From NCBI RefSeq assembly GCF_001536285.1, contig NZ_FAOZ01000006.1, forward strand, positions 186,001-250,000: DNA of 64,000 nucleotides, given 5' to 3'. A model generated the notes under the pieces. That model saw nothing but the letters and a program-made list of their open reading frames with translations. It was not told where the DNA came from and ran no database searches. The stretch's first letter is position 1. Every line of letters starts with the position of its first letter. A program made the position numbers and the translations under genes. Shown here piece by piece: positions 8,539 through 15,258 of this stretch. This stretch comes from Parafrankia irregularis (lineage in GTDB: Bacteria > Actinomycetota > Actinomycetes > Frankiales > Frankiaceae).

Positions 8539-9249
8539 TCACTGGTGGAGCGGCACGCCGCTCAGCGCCGTGACCGCGCGGGCGACCTCGGCCGGGGGCA
8601 GCGGCCGCATGATGTTGTGCTGGACGGCACCGAGCAGGTAGAGGTGCACCGCGCGGGCCCGCTCCGCCGGGTCCGGGACACCGCATCGCCCGATGGCGTC
8701 CTCGAACAGCGCGCGGATGGTCTCGAAGCAGGTCAGCACCTCGGCGTGGGCGCCCCGCGGCCAGGCGTGCGCCAGGTAGGTGGTCCACAGGACCAGGCTG
8801 TTCAGCCTCGCGGTCTCACCCAGTTCCACGCCACCGCCTTCCGGCGTCCTGTCGCCACCCGGTTCCGCTGCGCCACCCGGTTCCGCGGAACCGCCTTCCG
8901 AGGGCAGGAAGGTCGACACCAGGACACGGAACGCCGCCGGGCCGTCGGCCGCGACCTCCATGTGCTGGCGCACGTGGTCGGCGAACTGCCGCAGGAAGGT
9001 CAGGACGGCCAGGTCGACAAGCTCGCCCGCGTTGTCGACGTAGTAGTGGACCGTGCTTTTCGTCAGGCCGGCCTCCTCGGCGACGGCCCGGGTCGTGCAG
9101 GCGGCGATCCCCGAGCGGGCCACCAGACGGGCCGCGGCCTGCGCGATGCGCACACGTGCCGCCTGCTGGTTCGGCGACCAGCGTGCGGCCTGGTCTGCGG
9201 TGACAGCCGCCGGTTCGCTGACCGGTTCACTGACCGCGGGGCCCGTCAT
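8539..9249 (-). CDS. TetR-family transcriptional regulator
   Basis: 236 residues from the ATG at 9249; an upstream extension would run through the palindromic control region and is rejected. The N-terminal helix-turn-helix is clear: RIAQAAARLVARSGIAACT then VAEEAGLTKSTVHYYV. The ligand domain contains a proline/glycine-rich insertion around residues 120-150. It is transcribed toward the monooxygenase gene and divergently from the esterase. Two CGGACnnnnGTCC palindromes lie in the 88-base gap, so it probably represses itself, the esterase and perhaps the monooxygenase-SDR pair until a pathway compound binds. Confidence 0.9.
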   Translation of the reverse strand: MTGPAVSEPVSEPAAVTADQAARWSPNQQAARVRIAQAAARLVARSGIAACTTRAVAEEAGLTKSTVHYYVDNAGELVDLAVLTFLRQFADHVRQHMEVAADGPAAFRVLVSTFLPSEGGSAEPGGAAEPGGDRTPEGGGVELGETARLNSLVLWTTYLAHAWPRGAHAEVLTCFETIRALFEDAIGRCGVPDPAERARAVHLYLLGAVQHNIMRPLPPAEVARAVTALSGVPLHQ

Positions 9250-9267
9250 GCGGCATACACTCCGATC

Positions 9268-9302
9268 CGGACAAGCGTCCGAGGAGTTCGGACATCCGTC
9301 CA
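9268..9302. promoter_or_regulatory. Candidate TetR operator, two palindromes 21 bp apart
   Basis: CGGAC-AAGC-GTCCG (9268-9281) and CGGAC-ATCC-GTCC (9289-9301) have the same half-sites and a 21-bp repeat period, that is two helical turns. They lie between the divergent TetR and esterase starts. Cooperative binding of two TetR dimers on one DNA face is the expected arrangement. Confidence 0.65.
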
Positions 9303-9337
9303 AAGCATAGCCGTCGCGCGACGAGGAGGGCGGGCCG

Positions 9338-10312
9338 ATGGGCAACGCCGAGGTCAGGCTGTCACTGCCACCGGGGCAGGACGCGGACGCCGCGGAGCTC
9401 GCGGCCCGCATCAGGCAGCTCGGCCAGCCGTCGATGCGCGAGCGGGGAGTCGACGGCGCGCGTGCCTACCTGGAGGAACGGTCCGCGGCCGGGTCCGCCG
9501 GCCCGGACGTCGACCACGTCCACGACGCCACCGTGGACGTGCCGGGCCGGGCCGGGGTGCCGGTTCGCATCTACCGGGCGCGGCGACGGCCACAGGCACA
9601 GGCCGGCGCCGGTCTCCCGGTGGTGGTGTACTTCCACGGCGGCGGCTGGGTCATCGGCAGCGTCGCCGCCTCGGACTCCTTCTGCCGGCGGCTCGTCCAC
9701 GCCGCCGACTGCGTGCTGGTGTCGGTCGGCTACCCGCTGGCGCCCGAGCATCCCTACCCACACGCCGTCGACAGCGCGGTCGCCGCCATCGCATGGTCGG
9801 CCGCCCACGCGCCGGAATGGGGAGGCGACCCGGCCCGGCTGGTGGTGCTCGGCGACTCGGCCGGCGGGAACATCGCCACCGTCGCCGTCCGCCGGCTGCT
9901 CCACCACGGCGGGCCGCCGGTGGCCCGGCAGGTCCTCGCCTACCCGGTGACCGCGGGCGGGCAGGTTCGCGCCGGCGGCCACTTCGGCGCCGACTGGCCG
10001 CTGACCGACGACGACCTCAACTGGTTCTCCGACCACTACGTACCGGACCCGGCGCTGCGCCAGGACCCGGATGTGGCACCGCTGCACGCCGACGTCCAGG
10101 ACCTGCCGCCCACCACGCTGCTCCTCGCCGGCTGCGACCCCCTCGTCGCCGAAGGCCTCACCTACGCCGACCGGCTGTGGCAGGCCGGCGTCCGCGTCGA
10201 CCTGCACCTCTACGCCGGGCAGATCCACGGCTTCCTGACCCTGGACCCCGCCGCCCTGCCTCGCGCCGAGGAGGCGCTCGGTCTCGTCGCCAACGCCATC
10301 CGCAACACCTGA
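9338..10312 (+). CDS. Alpha/beta-hydrolase esterase, hormone-sensitive lipase family
   Basis: 324 residues. Oxyanion-hole motif HGGGW near residue 100, nucleophile elbow GDSAGG near 172, acid in GCDPLVAEG near 267 and catalytic His in GQIHGF near 297: a complete triad of the HSL-type (family IV) esterases. AGGAGGG lies seven bases before the ATG. In context it would hydrolyse the ester made by the Baeyer-Villiger enzyme to an acid plus an alcohol (inference). Divergent from and probably controlled by the adjacent TetR protein. Confidence 0.9.
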   Translation: MGNAEVRLSLPPGQDADAAELAARIRQLGQPSMRERGVDGARAYLEERSAAGSAGPDVDHVHDATVDVPGRAGVPVRIYRARRRPQAQAGAGLPVVVYFHGGGWVIGSVAASDSFCRRLVHAADCVLVSVGYPLAPEHPYPHAVDSAVAAIAWSAAHAPEWGGDPARLVVLGDSAGGNIATVAVRRLLHHGGPPVARQVLAYPVTAGGQVRAGGHFGADWPLTDDDLNWFSDHYVPDPALRQDPDVAPLHADVQDLPPTTLLLAGCDPLVAEGLTYADRLWQAGVRVDLHLYAGQIHGFLTLDPAALPRAEEALGLVANAIRNT

Positions 10313-10322
10313 CAGCGCCAGC

Positions 10323-10370
10323 CCCCACGGCATGCGCCTCAGCCAGCGTCACCGCGGGGACGCCGTGGGG
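10323..10370. terminator. Inverted repeat between convergent esterase and phosphatase genes
   Basis: CCCCACGGC at 10323-10331 pairs perfectly with GCCGTGGGG at 10362-10370, with a 30-base loop that may fold further. Position between two convergent stop codons suggests termination; the large loop lowers confidence. Confidence 0.3.
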
Positions 10371-10385
10371 ACCGCCGGGAAACGG

Positions 10386-11183
10386 TCACGGGCTCTGCGT
10401 GGCCTGCCCGGGCACGAGGCTCCTGCGCAGCCCGGAGACCGCCTCGTCGCTTACCCCCACCCGCGAGGCCCAACCGTCGACGCCACCGAACCGGTCGCCG
10501 ACCAGACCGAGGAAGTGGATCATCGTCAGGTTCCGCAACATCACCGGCTTTATTCCGTCAGCACTCTGCGCGACGTACAGCGGATTCGCCCGCAGGCGCT
10601 CCGCAATCGTCAGCGCGTGGGAGTTGCTGGCGATGTAGTCCGAAATTATGTGCTCGTCCGTGACCTCGACCAGACCGAGCAGGAGAGCCGCGACCAGCCC
10701 GGTGCGATCACGCCCGGCGGCGCAGTGGAAGAGTACCGACTCGCCCACCGACACCGCACCCGCGATGATGCCGATGATCTCCGCGAGGGCCTCCGCGCCC
10801 TCGACCAGGTTCACGAAGTAGCCCTCGGCGAGCGCAATGGGATCGCGGCCGTCGGGGAAGGGCTCGCGACCGATTCTCCCCTCGGGAACCACGGAGACGT
10901 GGACGCACCGCACCTCGGGCAGGAGCCGCTGGTCCTGGAGCCCGTCCCCGTCGGATTCCTCGCGCGTTCGGATGTCCACGACCGTACCGACACGCATCTC
11001 GTTGACGAGCCGGTGCCGGTCCCGCTCCGACATGCGGTCCAGAGCGCCGGACCGAAACAGGACACTCGACAACGTACGCAAACCGCCCAACGTGGAGAGA
11101 CCACCGAGATCCCTCGCATTGGTTATCCCGTCAAAGGGCGTCAAGTTCCCCAAACCAGACCTTCCGCCTGAATTTGACCACAA
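10386..11183 (-). CDS. Dual-specificity/tyrosine protein phosphatase
   Basis: 265 residues. The signature HCAAGRDRTG (HCx5R, near residue 152) and the N-terminal FDGITNARDLGGL place it in the actinomycete tyrosine/phosphoinositide phosphatase group that includes M. tuberculosis PtpB (MptpB). These cleave phosphotyrosine, phosphoserine or phosphoinositides through a Cys-phosphate intermediate. No signal peptide is seen. It stands alone: its upstream gap of 326 bases contains a copy of the dispersed palindromic repeat. Substrate unknown. Confidence 0.9.
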   Translation of the reverse strand: MWSNSGGRSGLGNLTPFDGITNARDLGGLSTLGGLRTLSSVLFRSGALDRMSERDRHRLVNEMRVGTVVDIRTREESDGDGLQDQRLLPEVRCVHVSVVPEGRIGREPFPDGRDPIALAEGYFVNLVEGAEALAEIIGIIAGAVSVGESVLFHCAAGRDRTGLVAALLLGLVEVTDEHIISDYIASNSHALTIAERLRANPLYVAQSADGIKPVMLRNLTMIHFLGLVGDRFGGVDGWASRVGVSDEAVSGLRRSLVPGQATQSP

Positions 11184-11509
11184 TTCACCATGCAGCTACC
11201 TCATCATGCAGATACACAAAGCTCGACCCGAATGCAGCCCATCGCATTCTTCATGCTTTCCAGGCCCGCCTTGGAGTGTACCGCCGCCCAGGTTTTCGCC
11301 ATGCCGCGGACAGGGCACGGACCAACGGGGCACCTAGCCGGGGAATCCGTTACCGAGGACGTCCGGCCCGGCTGGGCGAATCCGAAGAGTGGAGGATTCT
11401 GGTCGTCAGAACGACCAAAATCCTCTTTTCTTGTGGATTGTCAGCCCCGCTGCGGGAGTCCTGCCTGTCGCCCCCCAGCCCGAGTTCGGGCGGCGGCCGA
11501 ACGAGCGGG
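11184..11509. other. 326-bp intergenic region upstream of the phosphatase
   Basis: AT-richer than its surroundings, particularly 11165-11290 just upstream of the phosphatase start. It holds the most divergent copy of the dispersed palindromic repeat (11366-11450). No convincing gene; the short readable frames here have no start signals or family resemblance. Confidence 0.6.
11366..11450 (+). repeat. Dispersed palindromic repeat, copy A (divergent)
   Basis: Core hairpin: GATTCTGGTCGT (11395-11406), loop CAGA, ACGACCAAAATC (11411-11422), followed by the pyrimidine run and TTCTTG shared with the other copies. Upstream GCCCGGCTGGGCGA also matches. The outer arms have decayed. Same orientation as copies B and C. 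Confidence 0.75.
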
Positions 11510-12679
11510 TCAGACGCTCAGCCGTCGGTAGCGGGCCAGTCGGCGGACGTCGTCCGCGGTGGGCCGGACGGTGCAGGGTGCGACGGCCGCCTCCAGCCGG
11601 GCCTGGACGCCGGCCAGGTCGAGGCGCAGGCCGATCGCGACCAGGCCGTCACCGCCGTCACCCGCGAAGCCTGGCCTGGCAGCGCCGGGGCCGAGGCCAG
11701 GGCTGGGGCTGGGGCTGGTGGGCCTGGGGATGCTGGGCCTGGGGATGCTGGGCCTGGGGGTGCTGGGCTTGGGGGTACTGGGCCGGGCGGCGATGTGGAT
11801 CTGGCCGCCGACGAGGTTGACCACGTGGGGGCGCAGGCCGCGGCCGGTGTCCACGGTCACGGTGCCCTTGAGGCGGTAGACGCCCGGCGGGGGCCGCTCG
11901 ATCAGATCGACCAGCCGGCCCGGGTCGACCGGGCCGGTGGCGAGCACGGTCACCGCGTCGGCCCGCGGGTGCGCTTCGCCGTCGTGGTCGTGGTCGTGGC
12001 CCTCGCCGTCCCCTGCTTCGCCGGCCTCCCTGGCCGCGGCGGCGAGCGGGAGCTCGTCGATCGGGTCGTGCGGGTTCGCGGTGTCGAGGACCAGGGCGGG
12101 GTCGAGGCGCCCGCGCGTCGTCTCGACGATGTGGACCTGCGGGTTGGACTCGCGTACCCGGTCGGCGATCCGTCCCAGGATGTCCACGCGGTGCTCCGGC
12201 GGGAGCCGGTCGGTCTTGTTGATCACGACGAGGGTCGCGGAGGCGAACCGGGCCGGAGGCAGGCCGGTGCCCGGGTCGACCGTGTCGAAATAGGCGGCGG
12301 CGTCCACGACGTCGACAAGGCCGCCGGGGCGCACCCGAGGAACCCCGCTGAACCGGATGAGCCGGGCGAGTGCCGGCGGGTCGGCCACCCCGCTGGCCTC
12401 GACGATCACCGCGTCGAGGCGCAGCTTCGGCTGGCTCAGCTTCGCCAGCGCCACGTCGAGGCCGTCGGTGTCCGGCAGACAGCACAGGCATCCTCCGGCG
12501 ATGGAGGCAGGCTCGTCCACCTGGCCGCTGACCAGGGCCGCGTCGACGTTGATCGCGCCGAAATCGTTGACCACCACACCGAGCCGCGCCCCGGGTGCCC
12601 GCAGCAGGTGGTTCAGCACCGTCGTCTTGCCCGCGCCCAGATATCCGGTGAGCGCGATCACCGGCACCCGCACAGCCAT
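11510..12679 (-). CDS. CobW/COG0523-family GTPase (putative metallochaperone)
   Basis: 389 residues from the ATG at 12679, with AGGAGG about ten bases upstream. P-loop GYLGAGKTT near the N-terminus, the family's metal-binding GGCLCC (CxCC), a GTPase NKTD motif, and a histidine-rich loop (GHDHDHDGEAH) in the C-terminal half. COG0523 proteins use GTP to deliver Zn, Co or similar metals. The CobW C-terminal domain is interrupted by a Pro/Ser/Thr tandem repeat (unit ~PSIPR, encoded by 15-bp repeats near 11718-11790), which is unusual. No cobalamin gene is nearby, so a zinc role is more likely than cobalt. No Zur box was recognised. Confidence 0.9.
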   Translation of the reverse strand: MAVRVPVIALTGYLGAGKTTVLNHLLRAPGARLGVVVNDFGAINVDAALVSGQVDEPASIAGGCLCCLPDTDGLDVALAKLSQPKLRLDAVIVEASGVADPPALARLIRFSGVPRVRPGGLVDVVDAAAYFDTVDPGTGLPPARFASATLVVINKTDRLPPEHRVDILGRIADRVRESNPQVHIVETTRGRLDPALVLDTANPHDPIDELPLAAAAREAGEAGDGEGHDHDHDGEAHPRADAVTVLATGPVDPGRLVDLIERPPPGVYRLKGTVTVDTGRGLRPHVVNLVGGQIHIAARPSTPKPSTPRPSIPRPSIPRPTSPSPSPGLGPGAARPGFAGDGGDGLVAIGLRLDLAGVQARLEAAVAPCTVRPTADDVRRLARYRRLSV

Positions 12680-12791
12680 CCCCCACCCGCCTCCTCGTCT
12701 ACCGGCATCTTCCTCCTGCTCGGATTCCTCCTGCTCGGCGCCGGTACGGGAGCCCAGGGCCGGACCAGCCGCGCCCCGCACAGGTGTGATG

Positions 12792-13220
12792 TCAGCGCGG
12801 CTCCAGCAGGACCAGCGGAATCACCCGTTTCGACTTGCGCTGGTATCCCTCGTAGACCCGGTTGCCCGCGACGACCCGCGGCCACAGCCGGTCGCGTTCC
12901 GCCTCCGTGGCGACCCGGGCGCGCATCGGGCGCCACGCGCCACCACGGAGGCGGACCTCGACGTCAGGCTGGGCGCGGAGATTGAGGAACCAGTCGGGAT
13001 GGCGGTCGTCGCCGCCTCGGGAGGCCACCAGCACGATCGACCTGCCGTCGCGGACCGGCGAGGTGAGCATGATCGTGTGCTGGTGGCCGCTGCGGCGGCC
13101 GACCGTCGTCAGCTCCAGGACGGGCATGCCGATCGCACGCCAGCCGAGCCGGCCGCGGGTCGCCTTCAACAGCAGCCTGTGCGCGCTGTTCATGGCCTTG
13201 AAGCCACGCTCGCTCACCAT
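12792..13220 (-). CDS. Ddn-like deazaflavin (F420)-dependent nitroreductase family protein
   Basis: 142 residues, the normal size of the DUF385/Ddn family. Seen: LTTVGRRSGHQHTIML (the F420 phosphate-contact loop in this family), then SRGGDDRHPDWFLNLRAQPDVEV, and YEGYQRKSKRVIPLVLLEP at the C-terminus. Family members reduce quinones, nitro compounds or other acceptors with reduced F420. The ten-base gap to the GTPase gene suggests a two-gene unit. A second paralogue lies at 18502. Confidence 0.88.
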   Translation of the reverse strand: MVSERGFKAMNSAHRLLLKATRGRLGWRAIGMPVLELTTVGRRSGHQHTIMLTSPVRDGRSIVLVASRGGDDRHPDWFLNLRAQPDVEVRLRGGAWRPMRARVATEAERDRLWPRVVAGNRVYEGYQRKSKRVIPLVLLEPR

Positions 13221-13538
13221 GTCCCGGCCCTCGATCCGTCCTCGCCGCCCGGCCCGGCAAGCCTAAGGCCCGCTCCGCTCCGCGCCCCGTCGAGCCATCG
13301 AGCGGGTGGTCTGGTGGGCTGGTTGGCATTCGCGGCGGGTGACCCCCGATGGTCACGCACAGCCATGACTACTCTCGGAAACTAGGGGAAGACACTCCGT
13401 GCCCGTCGCGACCCTCGATGTGGCAACGACCGCGGCTAACCAGAGCCGACCATCCTCGTGCGCCGCCGATCGCGATCGGTCGCGCCCGATGTCCACCCAA
13501 TGGTCCGGTCCCGCTCGGGGCCTCAAAGGGGGGAACCC
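13221..13538. other. 318-bp intergenic region upstream of the Kelch protein gene
   Basis: Divergent spacer. Holds two palindromes: GTGACC-cccgat-GGTCAC (13339-13356) and a perfect 14-bp CCGATCGCGATCGG (13466-13479), either of which could be a regulator site. The Kelch gene has AAAGGGGGG just before its ATG. No additional gene seen. Confidence 0.5.
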
Positions 13539-15104
13539 ATGAGCTGGTCACGAACGTCCCAGCGCTGTGCGTCTCGCGCGTTCGTCCTGACCGCCACACT
13601 GACCGCGGCCCTGGCCACGCCGATCCTCTTCGCTCCAGACGCCCACGCCCAGCCGACCAGCCCGGCCACCCAGTCGGCCGCGCCGACCTACGGGACGGTC
13701 TCGCCGACCAGCGGAACCGGATCGCCGACCGGGACTGCCTCACCCACCGGGACGGGCTCGCCCTCACCCACCGGCACGGCGAGCGCCGTACCCGGCGCGG
13801 CGGGCGCGCGGTGCCCGACGTTGCCGGAGGTCTCCGGCCCCCTGAAGACCTGGCAGTCCGTCGCCAACCTGCCCTCGGCGCGTGCCCATCTGGCCACGAC
13901 CACCGCCTGCGACGGAAAGATCATCGCGATCGGCGGTGAGACCACCAGCAGTGCGGCCGGTGGCGCAGGCGGTGCCGGTGGCGCGGGCGGCACCGGGTCG
14001 CCGACCGGGTCGCCGACGACAAGCCCCACCGCGACCACGTCCTCCCCCACCGGGTCACCCCAGACCGGCGGTCCGACGACACCGACGACCGGCCCGGCCG
14101 GTGGCGGGACGGGGACACCTGGTGTACGGCTGACCCCGGCCGCCTTCAACGGCGACATGCCCACCGACATGCCGACCGACATGCACGGCTCGCCCGGTAA
14201 CGACACAACGACGCCCACCACGACGTCGCCGGGCTCGACGACGACGTCCACCGGCTCACCGACGTCGTCGGCCAGCGCCTCGCCGGGCACCGGCGGCGCC
14301 GGCGGTGCGGCCGTGTCACCCCGCGCGGGCACGCCGGTGGACGACGTCCAGGTGTTCGACCCGAAGAGCGGCGCCTGGTCCAACGGGCCATCGCTGACGA
14401 CCGCGCGTACCCACCCGGCCGCCGCCACCGACGCGAACGGGAACGTCTACGCGATCGGTGGGCGCACCGGTGACGACGCCACCCCGACGGACTCCGTCGA
14501 GGTCTACTCACCGTCGAGTGGCTCCTGGACCAGCGGGCCCTCGCTGCCGAAGCCGATGGGCGACCCCAGCGCGACCCGCGGCACCGACGGAAAGATCTAC
14601 GTCCTCGACTCCTCGACGCTGGCCATTTTTGACCCGGGCAGCAAGAGCTGGTCCACGGCCGCGGCTCCGCCCTCGGCCACTGCCTCGCCCGCGCTGGCAA
14701 GCCTGCCGGACGGCCGGATCCTCGCCGCCGGTGGAAGTGCGTCGGGCAACGGCAACAAGGCCTCGTCCGACGCCTACGCGTACACGCCGGGCTCCGGTGG
14801 CGCGCCCGGTGGTTCCTGGGTTCAGGTAGCCGACCTGCCGACCGGTGTCTCGGACGCGGCGGCGGCGACCGGGCCGGATGGCCGGGTCTATGTGACCGGT
14901 GGCCGGGACAGTGACGGGAAGGTCGTCGGCGACACCCAGGTCTTCACCCCGGACGACGACAAGTGGTCGGCCGGCCCGAGCGGGGCCCTGTCGACCCGCG
15001 CCGACGCAGGCGCGGCGACCGGTGGTGACGGTCACGTCTACCTGACCGGCGGTACCTCCAGCTCCGGTTCCGCACTGGATTCCACGGCATCGCTGAGCGA
15101 GTGA
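13539..15104 (+). CDS. Secreted Kelch-repeat protein with Ser/Thr/Pro-rich linker
   Basis: 521 residues from the ATG at 13539 behind a purine-rich ribosome site. Signal peptide: ALATPILFAPDAHA. Repeated Kelch elements follow: AIGGETTSS, AIGGRTGDDATPTDSVEVYSP, AAGGSASGN, VTGGRDSDGKVVGDTQVF, LTGGTSSSGSALD, each with a di-glycine and a spaced Trp/aromatic, forming about five blades of a beta-propeller. Between blades 1 and 2 is a ~140-residue Thr/Pro/Gly/Ser insertion with a short MPTDMPTDM repeat. Exported, probably binds a ligand or polymer; no catalytic motif. Galactose-oxidase-type Cys/Tyr copper ligands are not evident. Confidence 0.85.
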   Translation: MSWSRTSQRCASRAFVLTATLTAALATPILFAPDAHAQPTSPATQSAAPTYGTVSPTSGTGSPTGTASPTGTGSPSPTGTASAVPGAAGARCPTLPEVSGPLKTWQSVANLPSARAHLATTTACDGKIIAIGGETTSSAAGGAGGAGGAGGTGSPTGSPTTSPTATTSSPTGSPQTGGPTTPTTGPAGGGTGTPGVRLTPAAFNGDMPTDMPTDMHGSPGNDTTTPTTTSPGSTTTSTGSPTSSASASPGTGGAGGAAVSPRAGTPVDDVQVFDPKSGAWSNGPSLTTARTHPAAATDANGNVYAIGGRTGDDATPTDSVEVYSPSSGSWTSGPSLPKPMGDPSATRGTDGKIYVLDSSTLAIFDPGSKSWSTAAAPPSATASPALASLPDGRILAAGGSASGNGNKASSDAYAYTPGSGGAPGGSWVQVADLPTGVSDAAAATGPDGRVYVTGGRDSDGKVVGDTQVFTPDDDKWSAGPSGALSTRADAGAATGGDGHVYLTGGTSSSGSALDSTASLSE

Positions 15105-15152
15105 CCCGCCCGCCGATCCTGTGAGGATCTTCTGAAGTAAGATCATCTGACG

Positions 15153-15191
15153 GCGCTGTTCTCCCGGGTGGTCCTCCCGGGAGAACAGCGC
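15153..15191 (+). terminator. Strong 16-bp hairpin terminator
   Basis: Left arm GCGCTGTTCTCCCGGG (15153-15168), 7-base loop, and its exact reverse complement at 15176-15191. Located 49 bases after the Kelch stop; no T-tract, as usual in actinomycetes. Confidence 0.75.
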
Positions 15192-15258
15192 TGACGCGTA
15201 CGCCGGGCCCCGTCGCGGCAGTCGGCCCGACCCGGGCACCCGACGCGCGCCTACGCTG

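Noticed and set aside
9250..9411. 54-residue N-terminal extension of the TetR protein
   Set aside because: It would run through the palindromic operator and the esterase start region. The family begins near the ATG at 9249.
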